From Streptomyces cupreus (GTDB lineage Bacteria; Actinomycetota; Actinomycetes; Streptomycetales; Streptomycetaceae): 64,000 nucleotides of DNA. The stretch lies in contig NZ_JACMSF010000010.1 of the NCBI RefSeq assembly GCF_014257025.1, positions 114,657 through 178,656 of the forward strand. Direction: 5' to 3'. The notes under the pieces were generated by a model. The model saw only the letters and a program-made list of their open reading frames with translations, had not been told where the DNA came from and searched no databases. A program made the position numbers and the translations under genes. Positions 33,869 to 41,690 of the stretch are shown in pieces; the first letter of the stretch is position 1, and each line of letters opens with the position of its first letter.

Positions 33869-35902
33869 GTGACCGCCGGCCCCGGACTCCTGCAGTCCGC
33901 CCGCTTCTACATCACCTTCCGCTGCAACTCGCTGTGCGGCTACTGCAATGTCTGGCAGGACGACAAGTTCAAGGGCTACGAGGAGCTCACCCTGGAGCGG
34001 GCCCGGCAGATCCTCGACGAGCTGTACGAACTCGGCGTGCGCTACGTCGACTTCACCGGTGGCGAGCCGGTGCTGCACCCGCACATCGACGGCATCGTGC
34101 AGTACGCCAAGTCCCTCGGCATGACCGTGGAGATCACCAGCAACGGCATCCGGTTCGCCAAGCACATCGACGCCATCGTGCCCTACGTCGACACCATGAA
34201 CGTCTCCCTGGACACGCTGCGGCCCGACCGCTACCGGCAAATCCGCGGGGTGCCCACCCTGGACCGGGCACTGGACGTGATCCAGCGCGTCATCGCCACC
34301 GGCTCCGGCAACCTCAAGCTGATCTGCGTCGTCACCCGGGAGAACGTGGACGAGGTGCCCGACCTGCTGCGCTTCGCCCACGAGAACCGGATCACCATCT
34401 ACTTCTCCGGCATGTTCGAGTACTTCGACGAGCAGGACACCGTCCGCGACATGAACCGGACGGCCCGCAAGCTGAAGCTGATCGAGCAGAACGGCAAGCC
34501 GCTCGCCGACGCCCGCGCCGGGCGCCTGGAGGAGTCGGAGGCGACCGGTGGAACCATCGCCGATGAGCTGATACGGCTGCTCTACCAGCCGTTCGCCCTG
34601 ATCAACCTGCACTTCCGCAAGTACATGGAGACATTGGACCCCAAGGCGCCGACCGACTGCTTCGCCAACAAGCGCATCCTCACCGTCGGCCCGGACGGGC
34701 GCCTTGTCCTGCCCTGCTACCACGCCTTCGACAACTCGGTCGAGTGGGACCGGCCGCTGCGCGAGCTGGTGCAGGACCCCGAGTTCCTGCGGGTGCGGGA
34801 CGAGGAGGTCGGCCATCGCTCGGAGTGCCGCAGCTGCACCGTCTTTCCCTACATCGGGCTGTCGTTCAGCTACCGCTTCGACAGGATCTTCCTCTACCAG
34901 GCGCTGTCCGAGGAGATCGCCAAGATCAAGACCCGCTTCGCCGACCCGCTCCACCCCCACCTCGCTCTTCCCCTCGACGAACTCCACGAGCGCTACTCGG
35001 AGTTGGAGCGCCTGATCGACCGCGCGCTGCCCACCCCGCGCCCGCCGCTGAACTCCGACCACTTCTACCGCTTCGAGGACACCGGCACCGGATTCCGCAC
35101 GGAGCTCCTGGCCGGAGAGATCGGCCTGGCCGAGCTGATCGGCGACCACGCGCACGGCGAGTGCTGGGGCGTCCAGCGCTCACCGCACACCTGGATGCGC
35201 CTCGTCTACCGCGACCTTGTGCCCGCACTGCGCGACCTCGTCGACGAGCCCGCGTACGAGGCCGCCGTCGCCGAGCTGTACGCGGTCCAACTCGCCTGGT
35301 GGCAAGGCTACTTGGCGCGCTACTACCAGAGCGGCGACCAGGCGGACACCGCCGGTCCGGAGAAGGTGCTGACCGGCTTCCTGGAGCGTACGGCGGCAGC
35401 GCTGCCCGACTCCCCGCGCGCCGGACGCGTCCGCGAGGTGCTGCTGCACGCCGGATGCGTCCTCGGTCTGCCGCCCGAGACCCTTGTGCCGCTCGCCGTG
35501 CGCACCCCCTTCCCCGAGGCCGCGCTGATCGCCAAGCACCTGCTGCTCATCGCCGCCGAGGCCGATCTGCCGCGGTACGCGGACCTGCTCCCCGAACAGG
35601 CCGCCGAACCGCTGCGCCGAGCCACCGGCTCCCGCCTCCCGGACACCGACGACGCCCCGCTGGACCCGGAGACCGCCGCCCTGCTCGGCCTCGCCGATCA
35701 GGCCACCGTCGACCAGGCCACGGCCGAACGCCTGGTGGCAGCGGTGGCCACGCTCGCCCCCGAACAGCGCGGCACGCTCGCCCAGCGCCTGCTCACCCAT
35801 GAACTGGGCGATCCATGGACCCTGCGCCACCGGGGCCGGGCCCTGCGCGGGAGGGGCCAGACGCACTCCACCGTCGGCCCCGCCGGCATGCCCCCGGTGT
35901 AG
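33869..35902 (+). CDS. Radical SAM protein with auxiliary-cluster region and long C-terminal domain
   Basis: 677 aa. The 4Fe-4S CxxxCxxC motif is in ITFRCNSLCGYCNVW (C19, C23, C26), followed by VDFTGGEPVLHP (SAM-binding GGEP). A second cysteine group, TDCFANK...LVLPCYH...SECRSCTVFPYIG, suggests a SPASM/twitch auxiliary cluster. The last 300 residues are helical and without a recognised domain. The start could be the GTG at 33818 that overlaps the AKR gene, but the GTG at 33869 has GGACGGAG upstream and matches the family N-terminus. Radical SAM dehydrogenases and epimerases act in aminocyclitol antibiotics (for example BtrN), so cyclitol oxidation or epimerisation is possible; a peptide substrate cannot be excluded. 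Confidence 0.8.
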   Translation: MTAGPGLLQSARFYITFRCNSLCGYCNVWQDDKFKGYEELTLERARQILDELYELGVRYVDFTGGEPVLHPHIDGIVQYAKSLGMTVEITSNGIRFAKHIDAIVPYVDTMNVSLDTLRPDRYRQIRGVPTLDRALDVIQRVIATGSGNLKLICVVTRENVDEVPDLLRFAHENRITIYFSGMFEYFDEQDTVRDMNRTARKLKLIEQNGKPLADARAGRLEESEATGGTIADELIRLLYQPFALINLHFRKYMETLDPKAPTDCFANKRILTVGPDGRLVLPCYHAFDNSVEWDRPLRELVQDPEFLRVRDEEVGHRSECRSCTVFPYIGLSFSYRFDRIFLYQALSEEIAKIKTRFADPLHPHLALPLDELHERYSELERLIDRALPTPRPPLNSDHFYRFEDTGTGFRTELLAGEIGLAELIGDHAHGECWGVQRSPHTWMRLVYRDLVPALRDLVDEPAYEAAVAELYAVQLAWWQGYLARYYQSGDQADTAGPEKVLTGFLERTAAALPDSPRAGRVREVLLHAGCVLGLPPETLVPLAVRTPFPEAALIAKHLLLIAAEADLPRYADLLPEQAAEPLRRATGSRLPDTDDAPLDPETAALLGLADQATVDQATAERLVAAVATLAPEQRGTLAQRLLTHELGDPWTLRHRGRALRGRGQTHSTVGPAGMPPV

Positions 35903-36085
35903 AGCGCCTGCCGCTGCGGCACAGTGACACCGAGGCCGGCTGCCCGCCCGGGCCGTGCAGGACCCCGGCGGGCACGCACAGCGTCGGCGGACCCGCCACG
36001 GCCGGTGTCGGCGGGCAGCAATGCGCGGCGCACTCCGCGTCGTACGCTCCCCCTGGTACCGACCCCGAAGGCAGGAGCAGCAACG

Positions 36086-37054
36086 ATGCAGTACGTGAAG
36101 CTCGGTTCGACGGGCCTGGACGTGTCGCGGATCTGTCTGGGCTGCATGACCTACGGGCTGCCCGACCGAGGCGTGCACGAGTGGACGCTCGACGAGGCGG
36201 CGTCCCGCCCGATGATCCGGCAGGCGCTCGAAGCAGGCATCAACTTCTTCGACACCGCGAACGTCTACTCCGAGGGCACCAGCGAGGAGATCGTGGGCCG
36301 GGCGCTCGCCGACTTCGCCCGGCGCGACGAGTATGTGCTGGCCACCAAGGTGAACGGCCGCATGCGGCCAGGCGCCAACGGCGCGGGCCTGTCCCGCAAG
36401 GTGATCATGACGGAGATCGACCACAGCCTCAGCCGCCTCGGCACCGACTACGTCGACCTGTACCAGATCCACCGCTTCGACCCGCACACCCCGGTCGAGG
36501 AGACCATGGAGGCGCTGCACGACCTGGTGAAGGCCGGCAAGGTGCGCTACATCGGGGCGAGTTCGATGTACGCCTGGCAGTTCTCCAAGATGCAGTACAC
36601 CGCACAGCTGCACGGCTGGACCAAGTTCGTCTCCATGCAGAACCACTACAACCTCCTCTACCGCGAGGAGGAGCGCGAGATGCTGCCCCTGTGCGCGGAC
36701 CAGGGCGTCGGTGTACTGCCCTGGAGCCCGCTGGCCCGCGGCCGCCTCACCCGGGACTGGGGCACCGTCACCGAACGCAGCGCGGTCGACAACTTCGGCA
36801 GCCGCCTCTACCGGGAGAGCGACCGCACGATCGTGGAGGCGGTCACCCGAGTGGCGAACGACCGAGGCGTCCCACGAGCCCAGGTGGCCCTGGCCTGGCT
36901 CCTGCACCGAGACACGGTGGCGGCCCCGGTCGTCGGCGCCGCCAAGCCGCGGCACATCGAGGATGCGGCCGCGGCGGTCGAACTGACACTGAGCGAGAAG
37001 GAGATCGAGGAACTGGAACAGCCGTACACGGCCCGCGAAATCGTCGGCCACTGA
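36086..37054 (+). CDS. Aldo/keto reductase (YajO/AKR12-14-like)
   Basis: 322 aa. MQYVKLGSTGLDVSRICLGCMTYG, INFFDTANVYSEGTSEEIVG (catalytic D and Y), VLATKVNG (K), YVDLYQIHRFD (H), and C-terminal GAAKPRHIEDAAAAV. RBS GGCAGGAG, ATG at 36086. It is separated from the radical SAM gene by 183 bp with no visible gene and may be outside the cluster. It ends 1 bp before a convergent oxygenase gene. Confidence 0.9.
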   Translation: MQYVKLGSTGLDVSRICLGCMTYGLPDRGVHEWTLDEAASRPMIRQALEAGINFFDTANVYSEGTSEEIVGRALADFARRDEYVLATKVNGRMRPGANGAGLSRKVIMTEIDHSLSRLGTDYVDLYQIHRFDPHTPVEETMEALHDLVKAGKVRYIGASSMYAWQFSKMQYTAQLHGWTKFVSMQNHYNLLYREEEREMLPLCADQGVGVLPWSPLARGRLTRDWGTVTERSAVDNFGSRLYRESDRTIVEAVTRVANDRGVPRAQVALAWLLHRDTVAAPVVGAAKPRHIEDAAAAVELTLSEKEIEELEQPYTAREIVGH

Positions 37055-37055
37055 G

Positions 37056-37853
37056 CTAGTGCGGTCCGTGCGGGGCCTCGAACTCGGTTCCGCACGGACC
37101 CGCCCCGGCACTCTCGGGCAACGCGACCCGCTCGCCCCGCATCGACAAGGTCCGGTAGTAGCCTCCGATCCGCTCGGTCGACCGCCCGACATAGTGGCCG
37201 ATGAACGACCGCCGGAATCGACCGGCGCTGCGATTGGGCTGAGAGCCGTGCACCAGGCTGCCGTTGAAGAACAGCACGTCCCCCGGTGCCATGTCGACGG
37301 GCACGGGCGCGAGTCCCGGCGGTGGCGGAACGTACTCCCGCGCGAACGACACCCCCGCGTCCGCCTCCTCGGGACAGAACAGCTCCATCCGATGCGTGCC
37401 GGGCACGACCTCGAGTCCGCCGTTCTCCCGGTCGATCACATCGCAGGCGATCCAGGCCGCCACACAGGTGCCCGGCTCGACCCGCAGATAGAAGTTGTCC
37501 TGGTGCAGCGCCTGCCCCCGAGCTCCCGGCGGCTTGAAATAGAACATGCTCTGCGCCGCGAGCACCTCCTCGCCGAGCAGCCGCTCCAGCACCGCCCGCA
37601 GCCGAGGATCGAGCAGCATCCGCAGCGACGACTCGTCGATCTCATGCGGATGCATCACTCTCGGATAGGTCCGCAACGGGTCGTCGTCCGACGCCCGCGG
37701 CTCGAAGTGCCCCGGCACCGGCCCGCCCGCGTGCAGCGCCGCGAACCGCTCGCACAACCGGTCGATCTCGTCGTACCCGAACAGCCCCCGCGCGACCATG
37801 AACCCGTCCTCGCGGAACTGCCGGAGCCCGGCGTCGATATCCATGGCTGTCAT
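37056..37853 (-). CDS. Phytanoyl-CoA dioxygenase family 2OG-Fe(II) oxygenase
   Basis: 265 aa double-stranded beta-helix oxygenase. Iron ligands are in ALHQDNFYLR (HxD) and SLVHGSQPNRSAGRFRRSF (distal His and the 2OG-binding Arg); ENGGLEVVPGTHR is the family motif. Hydroxylates a small molecule; ectoine hydroxylase and secondary-metabolite enzymes are relatives. ATG at 37853 with AAGGAG 7 nt upstream. Divergent from the AraC regulator with 70 bp between the starts, so it is probably controlled by it. Confidence 0.9.
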   Translation of the reverse strand: MTAMDIDAGLRQFREDGFMVARGLFGYDEIDRLCERFAALHAGGPVPGHFEPRASDDDPLRTYPRVMHPHEIDESSLRMLLDPRLRAVLERLLGEEVLAAQSMFYFKPPGARGQALHQDNFYLRVEPGTCVAAWIACDVIDRENGGLEVVPGTHRMELFCPEEADAGVSFAREYVPPPPGLAPVPVDMAPGDVLFFNGSLVHGSQPNRSAGRFRRSFIGHYVGRSTERIGGYYRTLSMRGERVALPESAGAGPCGTEFEAPHGPH

Positions 37854-37923
37854 GCGTGGGCTCCTTCGGTCAGGGGGTGTCCGTACGACACGCTAGGCCG
37901 ATGCCCGTCCGAGGAGGATGCCC

Positions 37924-38853
37924 ATGGGTGCTGACGGATTGCCCGAGACTGCCGACCCCGCCCCGCCGCCCGGCCTGGTGGTCGTCGGCCGCTTCGACCA
38001 GCCGCCCGGCTACAGCGTCAACCGCCCCTCCGGCACGGACAGTTGGCTGTTCACCTGGACCACCGGCGGCCATGGCCACCTGAGCCAGGGCACGGCCGAG
38101 ACGCGGGCCTCCACCGGCGATCTCGTGGTCCTCGCGCCCGGCACCCGGCACCGCTACGGCACCCGACCGGGCGCCTCGCACTGGCAGTTCTGGTGGGCGC
38201 ACTGCCAGGCCCGGCCGACGTGGCAGTCCTGGCTGCGTCCGTACGACACGGGGGACGGGCTGTACGCCGTCTCACCGACCCCGGACGCCCTGCACGACCG
38301 TGTCGGCGCGGCGTTCCGGCGCATGCTCGCCGACGCCCGCTGGACCGGCACCGGCGCGCCGCCCGGCACCCGTGGCGAGGCCGACCGGGTGGCCGTGGCC
38401 CACGGCTCGGCGGCCCGCGAACTCGCCCTGTGCGCCCTGGAGGAGGCCGTCCTGCTCACCGCCGCCACCGCGTGCACGCCCTCACCCCCACCCGGAGTCG
38501 ACCCCCGGGTGCGCCGGGCGGAGGCGCTGATCGCCGCCGACCCCGGCGCCCCGCACACCGTGCGCTCGCTCGCCGGGCAGGTCGCCCTGTCGCCCTCCCG
38601 GTTCGCCCACCTGTTCACCCAGCAACTCGGCGTCTCCCCGATGCGCGCGCTGCGCGAGGCGCGACTGCGCCACGCCGCACGCCTGCTGGAGGGCACCGAC
38701 CTCTCCGTGGAACGGATCGCGGCGGCTTCGGGATTCGTCAGTCCTTTTCACTTCAACCGGGTGTTCCGGGAACGCTACGGCACCCCGCCCGGCGCCTACC
38801 GGGCGAACGCTCCAATGGTTGGCGGCGCGGACCAGAGGGGCGGCGAAGCATGA
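37924..38853 (+). CDS. AraC family transcriptional regulator
   Basis: 309 aa. N-terminal cupin-like arabinose-binding domain (GYSVNRPSGTDSWLFTWTTGGHGHLSQG ... GDLVVLAPGTRHRYG) and a C-terminal double helix-turn-helix (HTVRSLAGQVALSPSRFAHLFTQQLGVSPMRAL, LSVERIAAASGFVSPFHFNRVFRERYGTPPGAYR). GAGGAGG lies 6 nt before the ATG at 37924 but directly abuts the ATG at 37918, so the former is preferred. Likely activator or repressor of the divergent dioxygenase. Confidence 0.9.
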   Translation: MGADGLPETADPAPPPGLVVVGRFDQPPGYSVNRPSGTDSWLFTWTTGGHGHLSQGTAETRASTGDLVVLAPGTRHRYGTRPGASHWQFWWAHCQARPTWQSWLRPYDTGDGLYAVSPTPDALHDRVGAAFRRMLADARWTGTGAPPGTRGEADRVAVAHGSAARELALCALEEAVLLTAATACTPSPPPGVDPRVRRAEALIAADPGAPHTVRSLAGQVALSPSRFAHLFTQQLGVSPMRALREARLRHAARLLEGTDLSVERIAAASGFVSPFHFNRVFRERYGTPPGAYRANAPMVGGADQRGGEA

Positions 38854-39153
38854 TTTCCGGCCGCACGACCAGCCGGACGGGCAGCTTCAATGGTTGTCGA
38901 GGTGGCCGTCCTGGCTTAATGAATACGGTTGTCCCGCCCGACTGCGATACTGCCCGCCGCTTTACTGACACAGGTTCAATCACGGGCGGCGCGCGCACAA
39001 TGCACAAAACGGCGAGAAGCCTTGTTCCCTGTTGCTGACCTGTGCAAAGGTGTGCCTCGCTCCCTTACGCCTCACGCTTCAAAAGAGCCGCGCCCGGAGC
39101 ATACCCATTGGTATGGACCATTTAATGCCGCATGCCCTCCGGAGGAATGCCGC
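38854..39153. other. Non-coding region upstream of the ricin-domain gene
   Basis: 300 bp with lower GC than the neighbouring genes. It probably contains the promoter and leader of the ricin-domain gene. In-frame codons extend upstream of 39154 but without a plausible start context. No hairpin or repeat stands out. Confidence 0.4.
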
Positions 39154-40956
39154 GTGCATGACGCAGGCTTGCCGAATTCCCCAGGAAACGCCCACCTCCT
39201 GGAATTGACGGACGCGCAACTGAGCGCCGAACTCAAGAAGTGGACGGGAGCGTCACCCGCACTCCAGCCCGTGGGTGAACTCCTCGACCGGCACTGGGCG
39301 GCGGGCTTCGCCTACGCGCGGCTGTGCACCAGTACCGCCCGTGCCGCCGGCATGCTCACCACCGCGGCGTTCACCAGGCTCTTCGGACAGACCCTGCGAC
39401 AGACCGGACCGACCTCAGCGTGGCGCCCCCAACTCCTGGTCACCGTACGGCGTGTCGCGGGGGAGTGGGACACTGACCAGCGGCGTGAGCTGCTCCATCC
39501 GGAGCTCCGGTCCGAGGCCGCAGGAGGCGGGCGCGCCGCCGCCCGCCTGCTGCCACCGGCCCACCGTCGTCTGCTCTCCGGCGCCTTCCAGCGGCTGCCC
39601 CAGTCGGCCCGCTGTCTGCTGTGGCACACCGAGGTCGAGGCCGAACCGCTGCAGACGCCCGCCGGGCTGCTGGGCCTGGACGAGGAGGGCGCCCGCGTCG
39701 AACTCGGCCGCGCCCGCGACCGGTTGCGTGAGGAGTGCCTCCAGCTCCATCGCGAACTCGCTCCCGACCAGGAGTGCCGCCAGTATCTGCGGATGCTCGA
39801 CGTCACCTATCGGCGTGTCGGCGTCGACGTCGACCCCGACCTGCGCGCGCACTTGGACGGGTGCAAGCACTGCCTGGACACCGCCGATCAGTTGGACCGC
39901 TTCAACCACGGACTCGGCCTCGCTCTGGCGGAGGCGGTGCTCGGGTGGGGTGCGCCGGCGTATGTGGAGTCCCGGGCGCGCAGCGCGGACGACGAGAGCG
40001 TGCCGGTGGCCGAGGCGGCGGCCGTGGTGGGCGAGGACTTCGGCGCCGGGCAGGCGCCTGCGGCGCCCCCGATCGCGGCCCCGCCGTCCCGGTGCAGCCG
40101 CTCGGCCCGCAAGGCAGCCCGCCGTGCCGTGCGGCGGCGCAATCTCACCGTGGCGGTCGTGACCGTCAGCGCGCTGGCCGTGGTCCCGCTGGTGCTGTGG
40201 TCCGTCCTGGGCTCGGAGGACGGCCCCGGCCCCACCGACTCCGGACGGGCCACCGAGGCCGCCGGCTCCAAGAGCCGGGCGCCGAGCGCCGACCCCTCGT
40301 GGGCCGGGGCCAAGGAGGCGGCCCAGGGCACGCTGACCGGGCGGCTGCACAACATCGCCTCCGGGCTGTGCGTCGGCATCGTCGGCGGCAAGGCGGTCAA
40401 GGGCGCCGAGACCGAGCTCGCGGAGTGCTCCGCGCAGGCCGGCCAGCAGTGGGTGTACGAGACCGACGGCCGCCTGCGCAGCGCCGCCGACCCCGGGTTG
40501 TGCCTGGACTCAAGCCTCGGCTACTCGGTACGGCTCGCGCCCTGCACGGACACCAGAAAGGTCCGCTACGACTTCACGCTCCAGGGCGCCCTGGTTCCGC
40601 GCTGGGACCAGGAGCTGGCGCTGACGCCCGCCGCCACCGACGGTTCCGGTGCGCTGGTCCTCAAGACCCGCAAGGACGACTCCGCCCAGCGCTGGGTGAT
40701 CGACACCTCCAAGCCGGAACTCCATCTGGAGGCGGTCAACTGGGCCGAACCCGCGACCCCGGTACCGCCCCCCGCTCCGACGCCGAAGCCCACCCCCACG
40801 CCGTCGAAGACCCCCAAGGCCACCGCGACCCCATCGCCCGCCCCGACGCCCACCGACAACTGCTACACGGACCCGTACTCCTGCTCGTGGGACGACAACG
40901 GCAACGGTTGGGGCGGCGGCTGGGGCGGTGGTGGCTACGGCGGCGGACGCCGCTGA
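39154..40956 (+). CDS. Membrane protein: sigma-factor-like N-terminus, TM helix, ricin-type lectin domain
   Basis: 600 aa. Residues about 10-250 look like an ECF-sigma/anti-sigma arrangement (LLELTDAQLSAELKKW...FTRLFGQTLRQ, later RLPQSARCLLWHTEVEAEPLQTPAGLLGLDEEGARVELGRARDRLREECLQLHRE, and HLDGCKHCLDTADQLDRF, a zinc-finger-like Hx3CxxC). A single TM helix, NLTVAVVTVSALAVVPLVLWSVL, sits near residue 340. After it come a ricin B-type beta-trefoil (GRLHNIASGLCVGIVGG ... QQWVYETDGRLRSAADPGLCLD ... QRWVID), a Pro/Thr linker, and a glycine/tryptophan tail. This suggests a cell-surface carbohydrate sensor or degenerate sigma protein. GTG at 39154 with GGAGGA 7 nt upstream. Confidence 0.7.
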   Translation: MHDAGLPNSPGNAHLLELTDAQLSAELKKWTGASPALQPVGELLDRHWAAGFAYARLCTSTARAAGMLTTAAFTRLFGQTLRQTGPTSAWRPQLLVTVRRVAGEWDTDQRRELLHPELRSEAAGGGRAAARLLPPAHRRLLSGAFQRLPQSARCLLWHTEVEAEPLQTPAGLLGLDEEGARVELGRARDRLREECLQLHRELAPDQECRQYLRMLDVTYRRVGVDVDPDLRAHLDGCKHCLDTADQLDRFNHGLGLALAEAVLGWGAPAYVESRARSADDESVPVAEAAAVVGEDFGAGQAPAAPPIAAPPSRCSRSARKAARRAVRRRNLTVAVVTVSALAVVPLVLWSVLGSEDGPGPTDSGRATEAAGSKSRAPSADPSWAGAKEAAQGTLTGRLHNIASGLCVGIVGGKAVKGAETELAECSAQAGQQWVYETDGRLRSAADPGLCLDSSLGYSVRLAPCTDTRKVRYDFTLQGALVPRWDQELALTPAATDGSGALVLKTRKDDSAQRWVIDTSKPELHLEAVNWAEPATPVPPPAPTPKPTPTPSKTPKATATPSPAPTPTDNCYTDPYSCSWDDNGNGWGGGWGGGGYGGGRR

Positions 40957-40968
40957 CCGTCAGGGCCG

Positions 40969-41610
40969 TCAGGGCCCCGAGCCCGGGGCGAACACCGTCA
41001 ACGACACCGAGGACGCGTTCCCGGACACGGGCACCGCACCCGCCGTCCAGGGCACCTCGATCGGCTCCCGCTCGTCCGGCGGGGTCACCAGCAGCGCCGC
41101 CGGGCGAGCCGTGCGGGCCCCGCTGATCTCCGGGCTGGAGTACGACAGCCCCGCCCAGGCGCTGTCGCCCGGCGCCAGCGTCACGCGTGCCGGTGAACCC
41201 GGGGCGCGCTCGGGGTCCGGGCCGAGCTGCTTGCCGGACGCGTCGACGAAGGCGGCGCCCGGATAGCCGTACACCGTGCAGGTGCGCGCGGAGACGTTGG
41301 TCAGGACGATCGGGAAGTTCCGCTGCCCTGCACCGGGATCCATGCGGCCGACCTCGGCGCGCAGTTCCGCGGTGTGGCAGCGGCTCGATTTCTTCGTGCC
41401 CCCTGCCGGCGAGGGGGAGGACGCCGGTTCAGTGGTGGTGGCTTGTTCGCTCGGGGAGCTGCTGGTGGCCGTGCGCTCGTTCGTCGTGGTCGGCTGCTGG
41501 GGCGCGGTCGTCGTGCCGTCCGCGCCGCCGCAGGCGGTCAGTGCGCCGAGCGTCGCGATCGCGCCGGCGAGCAGGGCGGCCCGGCGCACGGACGAGGAGG
41601 TGTTCGGCAT
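40969..41610 (-). CDS. DUF4232 lipoprotein
   Basis: 213 aa secreted lipoprotein. Signal peptide RRAALLAGAIATLGALTAC with a lipobox (LTAC), then a Ser/Thr linker and the DUF4232 domain (RCHTAELRAEVGRMDPGAGQRNFPIVLTNVSARTCTVYGYPGAAFVD). Function unknown; common in Streptomyces. The ATG at 41610 is preferred over the GTG at 41619, which sits too close to the AGGAG. Convergent with the ricin-domain gene, 12 bp apart. Confidence 0.85.
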   Translation of the reverse strand: MPNTSSSVRRAALLAGAIATLGALTACGGADGTTTAPQQPTTTNERTATSSSPSEQATTTEPASSPSPAGGTKKSSRCHTAELRAEVGRMDPGAGQRNFPIVLTNVSARTCTVYGYPGAAFVDASGKQLGPDPERAPGSPARVTLAPGDSAWAGLSYSSPEISGARTARPAALLVTPPDEREPIEVPWTAGAVPVSGNASSVSLTVFAPGSGP

Positions 41611-41690
41611 GTTCTCCACGCTCCTGAGGATTCGTCATGTTCCCGGGTGTCCGCCGTACGCAAGGAGAAACGCGGAAAGCGTACGCCCGG

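Noticed and set aside
33869..35902. Radical SAM enzyme as the FxsB partner of the small FxSxx-like peptide
   Set aside because: It is 15 kb away, in the cyclitol operon with overlapping neighbours, and lacks the C-terminal HEXXH domain typical of FxsB.
36086..37054. Second aldo/keto reductase as a definite member of the cyclitol cluster
   Set aside because: It has its own ribosome-binding site after a 183-bp gap without overlap, unlike the tightly overlapping cluster genes. Membership is possible but not supported.
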